From Acidimicrobiaceae bacterium (GTDB lineage: Bacteria; Actinomycetota; Acidimicrobiia; Acidimicrobiales; RAAP-2), in assembly GCA_030838245.1 (NCBI GenBank), contig JAUTXB010000285.1:1-18248 (forward strand): DNA of 18,248 nt. The letters are read 5' to 3'. Both the position numbers and the translations under genes were made by a program. This document shows, in pieces, positions 6,918 to 14,864 of the stretch (its first letter is position 1; each line of letters opens with the position of its first letter). The notes under the pieces were generated by a model. That model was not told where the DNA came from and searched no databases. It saw nothing but the letters and a program-made list of their open reading frames with translations.

Positions 6918-8171
6918 GTGGCCGAGCCGGGTTTGGTCGACCGGTACCTCACGCTCGGGTTGCGGTTGGGTCGGCACATCGACGGACTGGTCGACGCCTA
7001 CTACGGGCCGCGCCAACATGCCGATCGCGTGCAGGCCGAGCCAGTGCTCCCGCCCGACCGCTTGATGGCCGACGCCAGAGCGGTGCTGGCCGACATCGAC
7101 GCCGGCGGCGCGCTCGACGCGGGAGAGGGGCCCGGATCAGCCGGGTCGACCCGCACCGAACAAGGCGCGGCACCGGCCCGGCGTCGTTGGCTTCGCTCCC
7201 AGGTCCTCGGGCTGGTCACCACGGCGTCGAAGTTGCACGGTGATGCCATCGGCTACGCCGACGAGGTCGAGGCCTGCTACGGGGTGCGGCCCACCCGCAT
7301 GCCCGAGGAGGACTTGCTCGACGCCCACCGGCAGCTCGATGAGGTCCTTCCCGGTTCGGGCCCGCTGGCCGAGCGACTGGTGACATGGCGCGAGTCCCAC
7401 GCCGTGCCGGTGGACAAGCTCCGGCCGGCCATCGACTCGCTGGCCGAGGACCTTCGAGGACGCACGGCAACCCTGTTCGGCCTTCCCGAGGGCGAGCACG
7501 TCGAGTTCGAGCTGGTCACCGGCCAGCCCTGGTCAGGGTTCAACTACTACCTGGGCGATCTCTCGAGCCGGGTGGCGGTGAACACCGACCTTCCGGTGCT
7601 CTCAACCAACCTGGCTCATCTGGTGGCCCACGAGGCCTACCCCGGTCACCACACCGAGCACACCCGGAAGGAAGTGGGACTGGTCCGGCGGCGCCGGTGG
7701 CTCGAGGAGTCGATCTTCCTGGTGGGCACGCCCCAGTGCCTGCTGGCCGAGGGGCTGGCCGACCTCGGGTTGGAGGTGGTCATGGGGCGCCACCCCGAGG
7801 CGACCGTGGCCGAGCACCTGCACGCCTTGGGTATCCGTTACGACACCGAGGTGGTGGGGGCGGTGTCCACAGCCGGCGAGGCGCTGGGTGGGGTCCGCCA
7901 GAACGCCGCCTTCCGTCTCCACGAAGACGGAGCCGACCCCGACGTGGTGATCGACGAGGTGGCCCGTTGGGGTCTGCTCTCCCACGAGCGGGCGGCCAAG
8001 TCGGTCGAGTTCTTGGTCCACCCCACGTGGCGGGCGTACCTCACCTGCTACGTCGAAGGCCTGCCGCTGTGCCGGCGCTTCGTGGGCGGAGACCCGGCCC
8101 GTTTCGACCGGCTGCTGGCCGAGCAGCTCACGCCGGCTGACCTACGTGCCGACCCGGCCCCGACGGGCTGA
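6918..8171 (+). CDS. DUF885-like putative zinc metallopeptidase
   Basis: A 417-residue protein without signal peptide or membrane segment. HEAYPGHH (His238, Glu239, His244, His245) and EGLADLGLE (from Glu278) correspond to the HExxPGHH and EGxAxxxE pair typical of DUF885-like gluzincins, so I infer a zinc site with a Glu as third ligand. Some relatives are carboxypeptidase-like, but the substrate here is unknown. Residues about 64-90 form a Gly/Ala/Arg-rich insertion. GTG 6918 has GGGGA about 7 nt upstream. The stop lies 44 bp inside the convergent exporter gene. It is shorter than many secreted DUF885 proteins (550-600 residues), and this one appears cytosolic. The family assignment rests on motifs alone. 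Confidence 0.8.
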   Translation: MAEPGLVDRYLTLGLRLGRHIDGLVDAYYGPRQHADRVQAEPVLPPDRLMADARAVLADIDAGGALDAGEGPGSAGSTRTEQGAAPARRRWLRSQVLGLVTTASKLHGDAIGYADEVEACYGVRPTRMPEEDLLDAHRQLDEVLPGSGPLAERLVTWRESHAVPVDKLRPAIDSLAEDLRGRTATLFGLPEGEHVEFELVTGQPWSGFNYYLGDLSSRVAVNTDLPVLSTNLAHLVAHEAYPGHHTEHTRKEVGLVRRRRWLEESIFLVGTPQCLLAEGLADLGLEVVMGRHPEATVAEHLHALGIRYDTEVVGAVSTAGEALGGVRQNAAFRLHEDGADPDVVIDEVARWGLLSHERAAKSVEFLVHPTWRAYLTCYVEGLPLCRRFVGGDPARFDRLLAEQLTPADLRADPAPTG

Positions 8172-10005
8172 CGCCCTCCCCGTCCCCATCGCTGTCACCG
8201 GCGCCGTTACTGTCCGCCCCGTCGACACCAACCGGATGGGCCAGTCCCTTGGCCGCCAGCTCTTCTTCCACCCGTTCGGCCACCTCGTCCTGACCGTGCA
8301 CGTACTTGCCGCCCCGGAGGGCCGAGGCGCCGGCGGCCAGCAGGCAGCTGATGATGGCGAAGTCGAAGGCCAGGTTGAGCCCCTTCTTGAACGGCGCGGC
8401 GATCAGCCCGGGGAAGAAGCTCCGCCCGGTCAGGAACTGGGACGTGGCCGCAGGTAGATGCGAGAGGGTGGTCGTCCCCAAGAGCTGCTGGATCGGGTTG
8501 TAGCCCAAGAAGGCAGCGAACAAGCTGCCGACCGGCGGCAGGTGGGAGACCCGGAGGGCGTCTCTGGTCGAGACGCCGTGGGCCACCAGGCCGTGGTAGA
8601 GGCTGGCCGGCAGCCCCGAGGCCAGTCCCAGGATGATCAGCGTGAAGAAGATGCCGATGGAGAGGACCTGGGCCGAGTTCTGGAACGTGTTGACCATGCC
8701 CGCGCCCGCACCGCGCTGGTCGGGTGGCAGCGCGTTCATCACGCCCGCCCGGTTGGGGGAGGCGAAGATCCCCATGGCTATCCCGTTCAACAACAAGATG
8801 GGGGCAAAGGCCATGTAGGAGAAGTTGATGGGCAGCGTCTCCAACAGCACGAAGCTCACGGCGGCCAGGAGCATGCCGCCGGTGGCGAAGGGTCGGGCCC
8901 CGAACCGGTCGGAGAGGTATCCGGAGACGGGGCCGGCTACGAGGAAGCCCACCGTCAACGGGACCATGTAGATGCCGGCCCACAAGGGGGTCTGGGAGAA
9001 GCTGTAGCCGTGCTCGGGCAGCCAGATGCCCTGGAGCCAGATGATGAGGATGAACATCATCCCGCCCCGCCCCAGCGCGGCCAGGAAGTTGGCGAAGTTG
9101 CCCATGGAGAAGGCCCGGATCTTGAACAGGGGTATCCGGAACATGGGATCGGCCACCTTCGACTCGATCACCGCGAACACGCCGAGGACGACCACCCCGC
9201 CGATCAGCGCGGCCAGCACCATCGGGTTGGTCCACCCCATGGTGTGACCGCCGTAGGGCTCGATCCCGTAGGTGATCCCGGCCAGCACGGCGACCAGGCC
9301 GACAGCGAAGGTGACGTTGCCCCACCAGTCGATCCTGGCCGGGTGGCGTTCCCCGCGCTCTTCGAGCTTCAGGTAGGCCCAGATGGTGCCGAGGACGCCG
9401 ACGGGGACCGAGACCAAAAAGACCAGTCGCCAGTCGACCGGACCGAGCAGGCCGCCCAAGATCAGCCCGATGAACGAGCCGCCGATGGCAGCCACCTGGT
9501 TGATGCCCAGGGCCAGGCCCCGCTGGTTGGAGGGAAAGGCGTCGGTGAGAATGGCGCTGGAGTTGGCCATCAACAATGCGGCTCCCACCCCCTGTCCCAC
9601 TCGCATGCCGATGAGGTAGAGCGCACCCGCTGGGCCGTGCAGCCAGACCACCGAGAGCATGATGGAGAAGAAGGTGAATACCGCGAAACCCAGGTTGTAC
9701 ATACGGACGCGGCCGAACATGTCGCCGATGCGGCCGAAGCTGACCACCAGCACGGCGGTGACCACCATGAAGCCCATGAGCATCCACAGGAGGTAGCTGG
9801 TGTTCCCCGGGGCCAGCGGGTTGAGGTCGATGCCCCGGAAGATGTCGGGCAGCGAGATGAGCACGATGGACAAGTTGATGGTGGCCATGAGGACGCCCAT
9901 GGTCGTGTTGGACAGGGCGATCCACTTGTAGCGATCGGGGTGGGTCGGTGGCCGGCCGCTTCGCGCCAGCGCCGTTCCCTCCGCGCCGCTCCGAAGAATT
10001 GCCAT
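8128..10005 (-). CDS. MFS drug:H+ antiporter, DHA2 (EmrB/QacA) family, 14 TM
   Basis: A 625-residue inner-membrane proton-coupled exporter. TM1 carries a D1-like segment ([16 protein letters not shown]), loop 2-3 has motif A ([13 protein letters not shown]), and TM5 has motif C leading into [17 protein letters not shown], as in 14-TM exporters. About fourteen hydrophobic segments are visible. A long extracytoplasmic loop precedes the last TM (about 480-550), and the C-terminal 60 residues are an acidic, Gly/Asp-rich cytoplasmic tail. The open frame extends upstream to 10149, but ATG 10005 fits the family N-terminus and lies 6 nt after a TACACT -10 box. The substrate is unknown. An ACGTTAACGT palindrome in the promoter suggests control by a TetR/MarR-type repressor, which is not encoded next to it. 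Its 3' end overlaps the DUF885-like gene on the other strand. Confidence 0.95.
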   Translation of the reverse strand: MAILRSGAEGTALARSGRPPTHPDRYKWIALSNTTMGVLMATINLSIVLISLPDIFRGIDLNPLAPGNTSYLLWMLMGFMVVTAVLVVSFGRIGDMFGRVRMYNLGFAVFTFFSIMLSVVWLHGPAGALYLIGMRVGQGVGAALLMANSSAILTDAFPSNQRGLALGINQVAAIGGSFIGLILGGLLGPVDWRLVFLVSVPVGVLGTIWAYLKLEERGERHPARIDWWGNVTFAVGLVAVLAGITYGIEPYGGHTMGWTNPMVLAALIGGVVVLGVFAVIESKVADPMFRIPLFKIRAFSMGNFANFLAALGRGGMMFILIIWLQGIWLPEHGYSFSQTPLWAGIYMVPLTVGFLVAGPVSGYLSDRFGARPFATGGMLLAAVSFVLLETLPINFSYMAFAPILLLNGIAMGIFASPNRAGVMNALPPDQRGAGAGMVNTFQNSAQVLSIGIFFTLIILGLASGLPASLYHGLVAHGVSTRDALRVSHLPPVGSLFAAFLGYNPIQQLLGTTTLSHLPAATSQFLTGRSFFPGLIAAPFKKGLNLAFDFAIISCLLAAGASALRGGKYVHGQDEVAERVEEELAAKGLAHPVGVDGADSNGAGDSDGDGEGVSPSGPGRHVGQPA

Positions 10006-10011
10006 GGGGGA

Positions 10012-10029
10012 AGTGTACGTTAACGTTAA
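10012..10029 (-). promoter_or_regulatory. Exporter promoter -10 with overlapping operator palindrome
   Basis: On the minus strand TACACT (10017-10012) lies 6 nt before the ATG at 10005, a leaderless arrangement. Immediately upstream is the perfect 10-bp palindrome ACGTTAACGT (10017-10026), overlapping a second one, TTAACGTTAA (10020-10029). The dyads sit in the spacer against the -10, which would suit a repressor of an efflux gene. No clear -35 was found. Confidence 0.5.
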
Positions 10030-10202
10030 GGTTGTTGCATCACTCCTGTTCAGTGCCGGAGTCGGTTCCTCTGGACCGGCGGCCGGTGACCCGGTGGCCC
10101 CGCCACCACCGCTCCCGAGCAACAGGGGACCGCACAAGGCAAGCTCCAAACGGGGGGACGAGGGGCAGGCGGGAGAGCCCGAAAGGGCATCGGGGAGAGG
10201 GC

Positions 10203-10231
10203 TTGGCTGGTCCTTCCCGGCGCCCTACGAT
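10203..10231 (+). promoter_or_regulatory. Leaderless-type promoter of the CoA-ester lyase gene
   Basis: TTGGCT (10203-10208), a 17-nt spacer and TACGAT (10226-10231) end 7 nt before ATG 10239. A GAGGG occurs only 1 nt before the ATG, too close to act as a ribosome binding site, supporting a leaderless message. Confidence 0.55.
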
Positions 10232-10238
10232 CGAGGGC

Positions 10239-11177
10239 ATGTCAGAGCGATCCCGATATCTGCCCCGCCGGTCCTGCATGTCCTCGCCCGGGTCGAACGA
10301 GAAGTTCCTGTCCAAGGCGCCAACTGTGCCCGCCGACATGAGCTTTCTCGACTTGGAGGACTCGGTCGCTCCCCTGGAGAAGGAGAACGCCCGGGCCAAG
10401 GTGGCCGACGCCATCAAGAACCTGCCGTGGGACGATCGGGTGCTCTGCGTGCGGGTCAACGCGTGGGACACCGAATGGACCTACGGCGACGTCATCGAGG
10501 TGGTCGGCAACGCCGGTGAGCGTCTCGACGAGGTGATGCTGCCCAAGGTGCAGAACGCGGCCGAGGTCGTCGCCCTGGACCTGTTGTTGACCCAGGTAGA
10601 GAAGAAGAGTGGCCTCCCCGTCGGGCACATCGGGATCGAGGCCCAGATCGAGACGACCGGTGGGCTGATCAACGTGGAGGAGATCTGCGCGGCCTCCCCC
10701 CGGCTCGAGACCATCATCTTCGGACCGGCCGACTTCGCCGCCTCGATGGAGATGCCCGTGCTGACCGGGGGAGTGGCCATCCCCGAGTACCCCGGCGACC
10801 ACTTCAACTATGTGTTCTCCAAGATCCTGATGGCCGGTCGGGCCAACGGTCTCCAGGTCATCGACGGGCCGTTCCTGAAGATCCGGGAGCTCGACAGCCT
10901 CCGCGAGTTCTCCCAGCGGACCCGGGTCCTCGGCTACGACGGAAAGTGGGCCCTCACCCCCGACCAGGTCGGCGTATTGAACGAGGTGTACTCGCCCACC
11001 CAAGAGCAGTTCGATCGGGCGTGGGACATCCTCGATGCCTACCGACGAGCCACTGAGGACGATCGCACCGGAGCGGTCATGTTCGGCGACGAGATGATCG
11101 ACGAAGCCAGCCGCAAGATGGCTACCAAGTTCGTCACCCGCGGCGATCGGGCCGGGCTGAGCCGCTCGGCCAGCTGA
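10239..11177 (+). CDS. mcl: HpcH/HpaI (CitE-like) CoA-ester lyase, malyl-CoA/beta-methylmalyl-CoA lyase type
   Basis: A 312-residue TIM-barrel, Mg-dependent lyase. Members of this subgroup cleave beta-methylmalyl-CoA to glyoxylate and propionyl-CoA, and often malyl-CoA, in the ethylmalonyl-CoA pathway. Visible landmarks: RRSCMSSPGSNEKF near the N-terminus, the acidic metal/CoA motif FLDLEDSVAP (about 36-45), RVNAWDTEW, MLPKVQ, GIEAQIET with the metal-binding Glu, FGPADFAAS, and GDEMIDEASRK at the C-terminus. Length and these motifs fit Mcl of Streptomyces and proteobacteria better than the shorter CitE/Rv2498c group (about 270 residues). ATG 10239 is chosen because the conserved N-terminus begins right there; the frame is open further upstream. 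It ends 3 bp from the convergent methyltransferase. The dehydrogenase and hydratase of the same pathway lie within 5 kb. Family is certain; the exact substrate is inferred. Confidence 0.9.
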   Translation: MSERSRYLPRRSCMSSPGSNEKFLSKAPTVPADMSFLDLEDSVAPLEKENARAKVADAIKNLPWDDRVLCVRVNAWDTEWTYGDVIEVVGNAGERLDEVMLPKVQNAAEVVALDLLLTQVEKKSGLPVGHIGIEAQIETTGGLINVEEICAASPRLETIIFGPADFAASMEMPVLTGGVAIPEYPGDHFNYVFSKILMAGRANGLQVIDGPFLKIRELDSLREFSQRTRVLGYDGKWALTPDQVGVLNEVYSPTQEQFDRAWDILDAYRRATEDDRTGAVMFGDEMIDEASRKMATKFVTRGDRAGLSRSAS

Positions 11178-11180
11178 CGC

Positions 11181-11942
11181 TCACGAGGGGCGGCGCGCCT
11201 CGATCAGAAAGCGTTGGGCGTGGGCCACGAACGAGCCCTCGGTCACGATGCGCTGGTGGAGCTCAGCCAGTCGTTGGCGGTAGTCGTCGACGGTGAAGCC
11301 AGGGACGATCCAGATCACCTTGCGCAGGAAGTGCACGACGGCGCCGAGGTCGTAGAACACCGTCCGTAGTGATTCGTGGCGCAAGTCTACAACGACCAGG
11401 CCGGCCGCTTCGGCCTCGGCGACCGCTCGCTCCGTGCGCCGCGCCTCGTTCACCAGCTGGGGGCCCATCATGAAGTCGGTGAGCTCGTGGACCGTGCCCG
11501 CCCCGACGTGCTGGGCCAGGTAGGCCCCACCGGGGATGAGGACCCGCCCGACCTCATCCCACCGGGTCACGGTGGGGTGGCGGCTGACGACGAGGTCGAA
11601 CGACGCTTCGGCGAACGGCAGGTCACCGTCGTCGACAACCCCCAGCACCGACGCGCCCAGGGGGCGCAGGTGCCTCGCGGCCACGGCCCGGTTGGGTGGC
11701 CAGGACTCGGTGGCAGCCAACAGGCGCGGTGGATGCTGGATCTCGGCCAAGACCTCGCCACCGCCGGTTTGGATGTCGAGCGCGGAGGAGACGTCGGCCA
11801 TCCGGTTGGCCATCATCCGTGCGTATCCCCACGAGGGGCGCTCCTCGGTGGCTCGGCCCTCGAACCAGGCGAAGTCCCAACCCTCGACCGGCACCGACTC
11901 GCCCTCGGCCACCAACTCTTCGAACGTCGATGACGCGCTCAT
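11181..11942 (-). CDS. Class I SAM-dependent methyltransferase
   Basis: A 253-residue cytosolic protein. The SAM-binding motif I is ALDIQTGGGE (about 54-63), with VVDDGDLPFAEASFDLVVSRH as motifs II/III leading into a VLIPGGAYLAQHVG stretch that corresponds to the post-motif III loop. The acceptor substrate is unknown; related proteins are common and uncharacterised in actinobacteria. It starts 23 bp after the acyl-CoA dehydrogenase stop on the same strand, so it is probably in that operon. Its stop is only 3 bp from the end of the convergent lyase gene. No strong Shine-Dalgarno is visible before ATG 11942. Confidence 0.88.
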   Translation of the reverse strand: MSASSTFEELVAEGESVPVEGWDFAWFEGRATEERPSWGYARMMANRMADVSSALDIQTGGGEVLAEIQHPPRLLAATESWPPNRAVAARHLRPLGASVLGVVDDGDLPFAEASFDLVVSRHPTVTRWDEVGRVLIPGGAYLAQHVGAGTVHELTDFMMGPQLVNEARRTERAVAEAEAAGLVVVDLRHESLRTVFYDLGAVVHFLRKVIWIVPGFTVDDYRQRLAELHQRIVTEGSFVAHAQRFLIEARRPS

Positions 11943-11965
11943 CCGAACGGAACAGACGGCTTGGT

Positions 11966-13588
11966 TCAGCCGGCTTGCTTCAACAGCCCCCGAGCGATGA
12001 CCTTGAGCGCCAGGGTCTCATCGGCGCCCTCGAAGATGGAAAGGACCCGGGCATCCACGAAGAAGCGACTGACCGGGTATTCCTCGGCATATCCCATGCC
12101 TCCGTGTATCTGGAGGGCCTCACGGGTCACCCACTCGGCCGCCCGGCATACGTAGGCCTTGACCATGGAGGCCTCCAGGGTCCCCTCCCCCTTGGCCATG
12201 AGCCGGGCCACCTCGTAGGAGAACTGCCGGGTGGCCTGGATGAGGATGGCCATGCGGGCCAACTTGGCTTGGGTGAGCTGGTAGTCGAAGATCGGGGAGC
12301 CGAACACCCTGCGATTGTGGGCGTACTCCAGCGCGGCCTCGTAGGCGGCCTGCATCACCCCCAGGGCCCGTGCTGCCGTCTGCAGGCGTCCGTTCTCGAA
12401 GCCCTGCATCTGGAGGTAGAAGCCCTTGCCCAGTCCCTCCTCGCCACCGACCAGGTTGGCCTCGGGGACGAACCAGTTCTCGAAGGCCAGCTCGTAGGAG
12501 TGCATCCCCCGATAGCCGATGGTGTCGATGGGACGGCCCTCGAGTCGTCCGGACGAATCGGCCGGTCGGCCCTCGGACCCCGCCTCCTGGGTGAACAGGA
12601 ACCCGTGGCCGTCGCCCCGCTCCTTTTCCACCAGGAACAACGAGAGCCCTCGATGGGCCTTGGCCTTGTCGGGGTCGGTCCTGGCCAGCAGCAACAGCAC
12701 GTCGGCGCGGCCGGCGAACGTGCACCACGTCTTGACCCCGTTGATCAGCCAGCCACCCTCGGCCCGGGTGGCCGAAGTCATCACGCCGGCCACGTCGGAG
12801 CCGAAGTCGGGCTCGGTGACGGCCACCGCCCCCATGACCTCGGCGGTGGCCAGCTTGGGCAGCCACTCCTGTTTTTGCTCCTCGGTCCCACCGAAGACGA
12901 GCGCCCGGGTGAGGATCTCAGGTCGGGTGATCAGCGAGCCGCCGGCTCCGAGCGAGCCCCAAGAGAGCTCCTCGGTGGCCACCACCATGCCCATGTAGTC
13001 GCTCTCGCCCCCGGTGGCGAAACCGCCGTACTGCTCGGGCACCGACATGCCGAATCCCCCCATCTCGGCCATGCCGTCCAGAATCGCTTCGGGGATGTCG
13101 GTGTTCTCCCGGTGGATGTGCTCGGCACGGGGCCTGATCTGTTCCTCGGCGAAGCGGTGGAACGTGTCCCGAACCAGCTCGAAGTCCGGGTCCAGGTGCC
13201 GCGGGCCCTCTTCCTCGGCCAGTGAGGCCAAGAACTCGGGTTGGCGGAAGATGGTCACGAACGTCGCTGCCGGAGCCATCCAGTCAGAGGCGATGCCCCA
13301 GAGCGCCTCTCGGCCTACCACCCGGGCGGCCAGATCGGCCATGGCGTCAGCGACGAAGGCACAGGCGATCCGGGCCTCGGTGTCCCCGAGGGCCCCGTAC
13401 TGGAGAGTCGCCTCGGCCGTGCGTACGGCGGCGGCAGCATGGGCCAGGTCGTAGGCGAGTACCTGGGCCGTATCGGGGCCCCCGGCCGCAGCGAGCGCAG
13501 CGATGCCGGCATCGACAACGGAGTTGGCTATGGCGACGCTGTCTGCAGCGGCGCCGAGGTCAGGCGAGGGAAGCGGCTCAGAGGTCAC
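11966..13588 (-). CDS. mcd: Acyl-CoA dehydrogenase, probable (2S)-methylsuccinyl-CoA dehydrogenase
   Basis: A 540-residue FAD enzyme, about 140 residues longer than ordinary acyl-CoA dehydrogenases. The first 130 residues are an Ala-rich helical extension, as in Mcd, before the normal fold begins near HLDPDFELVRDTF. The core shows AVTEPDFGSD, GWLINGVKTWCTFAGRAD, IDTIGYRGMHSYELAFENW, FENGRLQTAARALG and QIHGGMGYAEE. The likely catalytic base is Glu520 in IFEGADETL. From memory, the YRGMHSYE and CRAAEWVTREALQ blocks match methylsuccinyl-CoA dehydrogenases, which oxidise methylsuccinyl-CoA to mesaconyl-CoA in the ethylmalonyl-CoA pathway. The start is GTG 13588, 6 nt after a TAACCT -10 box. A methyltransferase follows 23 bp downstream. 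Acyl-CoA dehydrogenase identity is certain; the methylsuccinyl-CoA specificity is likely. Confidence 0.92.
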   Translation of the reverse strand: MTSEPLPSPDLGAAADSVAIANSVVDAGIAALAAAGGPDTAQVLAYDLAHAAAAVRTAEATLQYGALGDTEARIACAFVADAMADLAARVVGREALWGIASDWMAPAATFVTIFRQPEFLASLAEEEGPRHLDPDFELVRDTFHRFAEEQIRPRAEHIHRENTDIPEAILDGMAEMGGFGMSVPEQYGGFATGGESDYMGMVVATEELSWGSLGAGGSLITRPEILTRALVFGGTEEQKQEWLPKLATAEVMGAVAVTEPDFGSDVAGVMTSATRAEGGWLINGVKTWCTFAGRADVLLLLARTDPDKAKAHRGLSLFLVEKERGDGHGFLFTQEAGSEGRPADSSGRLEGRPIDTIGYRGMHSYELAFENWFVPEANLVGGEEGLGKGFYLQMQGFENGRLQTAARALGVMQAAYEAALEYAHNRRVFGSPIFDYQLTQAKLARMAILIQATRQFSYEVARLMAKGEGTLEASMVKAYVCRAAEWVTREALQIHGGMGYAEEYPVSRFFVDARVLSIFEGADETLALKVIARGLLKQAG

Positions 13589-13594
13589 GCAAAG

Positions 13595-13600
13595 AGGTTA
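13595..13600 (-). promoter_or_regulatory. -10 box of the acyl-CoA dehydrogenase gene (leaderless type)
   Basis: TAACCT on the minus strand (13600-13595) is followed by 6 nt and then the GTG start at 13588. No Shine-Dalgarno and no good -35 are present; instead a pair of 23-bp direct repeats occupies the region upstream, which would suit activator control. Confidence 0.45.
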
Positions 13601-13616
13601 CCGACGCGTCACAGGC

Positions 13617-13663
13617 GTATGTTCCTGGTGATCTGTGCGGGTATATTCCTGGTGTTCTGCGTG
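13617..13663. repeat. Imperfect 23-bp direct repeat in the dehydrogenase promoter region
   Basis: Copies at 13617-13639 and 13641-13663 match at 19 of 23 positions with a 24-bp period; on the minus strand the shared core is CACCAGGAAYATAC. They lie 29-75 bp upstream of the dehydrogenase start and just past the end of the next methyltransferase gene. They look like paired binding sites for a regulator, although the 24-bp period also reads as a repeated 8-residue peptide in one plus frame. Confidence 0.65.
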
Positions 13664-13697
13664 AGTCCTCTGGTGGTGCACGCTCTGGGTTTTCGGT

Positions 13698-14339
13698 TCA
13701 TCCCCCAGGGGCTTGGGCCACCACCGTGACCAACGGTGGGAGCACGATCGGGTCGTCCCCGGGGTCCACGTCGGTGAGCAGGGTCAGGTAGTCGGCAACC
13801 GGGCCCGGCCCGACTCCGGCCGGGGCTTCGGCCCACGCATCCACCGTGGTGAGCCCGGCGTCGCGGGCCAAAGAAGGGAGCATGGCCCCGATATCGGGAT
13901 GGCGGGCGCCGGGCATCGAGAAGGGCTGACCGTCGATGCGACCGGCTGAGGTGATCGGCTCCTGAGCTACCACCCATCCGCCGGGCCGAACGGCGGCGGC
14001 CATCCGCCCGAGCACCACGGCAGGATCGACGACATGCAAGAGGAGGAACCGACAAAAGGCCAGATCCACCGGTTCGGGCAGACGGAGGTCCTCCCCGGCC
14101 TGGGTGATGGCCAGCACTTGGCTGTGGGCGGCCGCGGCCTCGGCGACCTCGTCGCGGGCGGCTGGGTCGCTGTCGACGGCATAGACCCGTCCGTCGCGGC
14201 CCACGATCTCGGCCAGTGCTACCGAGACGTCCCCTCCGCCCGCGCCCACATCGACACACTTCCAGCCTGGGCCGAGAGCCAGCCGATCGAGAGCGGTGGC
14301 GAGCGGCCGGCGGTAGACGTCATCCCTCAGGCCTCTCAC
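13698..14339 (-). CDS. Class I SAM-dependent methyltransferase (UbiE/COQ5-like fold)
   Basis: About 213 residues from the chosen start. Motif I is VDVGAGGGD (about 29-37), the acidic residue binding the ribose is Asp56 in VYAVDSDP, and PEPVDLAFCRFLLLHVVDP and RPGGWVVAQEPI correspond to motifs II to III. The methyl acceptor is unknown. The start is uncertain: GTG 14339 lies 7 nt after a TAGCGT -10 box (14352-14347) and is preferred, but in-frame GTG codons just upstream and a TTG at 14393 are possible. It shares a short divergent control region with the DUF6941-like gene and is unrelated in detail to the methyltransferase at 11181-11942. Confidence 0.87.
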   Translation of the reverse strand: MRGLRDDVYRRPLATALDRLALGPGWKCVDVGAGGGDVSVALAEIVGRDGRVYAVDSDPAARDEVAEAAAAHSQVLAITQAGEDLRLPEPVDLAFCRFLLLHVVDPAVVLGRMAAAVRPGGWVVAQEPITSAGRIDGQPFSMPGARHPDIGAMLPSLARDAGLTTVDAWAEAPAGVGPGPVADYLTLLTDVDPGDDPIVLPPLVTVVAQAPGG

Positions 14340-14346
14340 CGCCACC

Positions 14347-14352
14347 ACGCTA
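14347..14352 (-). promoter_or_regulatory. -10 box before the methyltransferase gene (leaderless type)
   Basis: TAGCGT on the minus strand, 7 nt before GTG 14339. It is the same hexamer as the predicted -10 of the acyl-CoA ligase. If real, it fixes the start at 14339 and excludes the longer TTG form, which would begin upstream of the transcript. Confidence 0.4.
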
Positions 14353-14413
14353 TCTGGCTCCAGTTGTGGCCTCGCGTGGGAGCAGCCGCACAATGAGTGG
14401 CTGGCCGAGCCGA

Positions 14414-14419
14414 TAGCCT
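14414..14419 (+). promoter_or_regulatory. -10 box before the DUF6941/MaoC/mutY operon (leaderless type)
   Basis: TAGCCT ends 7 nt before ATG 14427. No Shine-Dalgarno is present between them. The same hexamer precedes the metallo-beta-lactamase gene at 17299. Confidence 0.5.
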
Positions 14420-14426
14420 CGGCCCT

Positions 14427-14858
14427 ATGAAGGTGATGCTGATGTTGTGTGACTCGGCCCAGGTGGCCGACGGAAAGCTCTACATCCTGGGCGGCGGGTG
14501 GAGCATGACGGGGCCGGATCCGGTTCCATCAGCCATCGCCCTCAAGATCGACGTCGGTTGGCATGAGGCCGAGGTCGCCCACCATTGGGAGCTCTACCTC
14601 GAGGACGCCGATGGCCAGCCGGTGATGGTGGAGACACCAGAAGGCGAGCACGCGGTGGAGGTGCGCGGGGAGTTCACCGTCGGTCGTCCGCCGGGGATCC
14701 CCGAGGGCTCGCCCATCGATGTGGCCCTGGCCGTGAACCTTGGTCCACTGCCGTTGGTCCCGGGTACCCGCTACAACTGGCGCATGTCGATCGACGGGGA
14801 GTCCCAGTCCGACTGGATGCTCGGCTTCACCACCCGGCCAGCCGCTGTCGAGGCCTGA
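14427..14858 (+). CDS. Conserved hypothetical protein, DUF6941-like
   Basis: A 143-residue soluble protein. It opens with KVMLMLCDSAQVADGKLYIL followed by GGGW, which resembles actinobacterial DUF6941 proteins. The rest alternates short beta strands (HHWELYLEDADGQP, VEVRGEFTVG, YNWRMSIDGE), suggesting an all-beta fold. It has no signal peptide, membrane segment or catalytic motif, and its function is unknown. ATG 14427 is preferred over the in-frame ATG at 14397 because the conserved N-terminus starts there and a -10 box lies 7 nt upstream. It leads an operon with the MaoC hydratase, which starts 0-6 bp after its stop. Confidence 0.85.
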   Translation: MKVMLMLCDSAQVADGKLYILGGGWSMTGPDPVPSAIALKIDVGWHEAEVAHHWELYLEDADGQPVMVETPEGEHAVEVRGEFTVGRPPGIPEGSPIDVALAVNLGPLPLVPGTRYNWRMSIDGESQSDWMLGFTTRPAAVEA

Positions 14859-14864
14859 TTGCCC

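Noticed and set aside
8458..10023. 521-codon plus-strand frame opposite the exporter gene
   Set aside because: Its product is dominated by His, Asp, Gly and Gln, typical of the antisense of a hydrophobic membrane protein in GC-rich DNA. The minus frame encodes a full 14-TM transporter.
13619..13729. A 36-codon plus-strand frame encoding a hydrophobic peptide with a repeated FLVxC-type segment
   Set aside because: No Shine-Dalgarno and no -10 box before the ATG, it overlaps the 3' end of the minus-strand methyltransferase, and the repeat is better explained as a DNA-level direct repeat in the dehydrogenase promoter region. It cannot be excluded completely.
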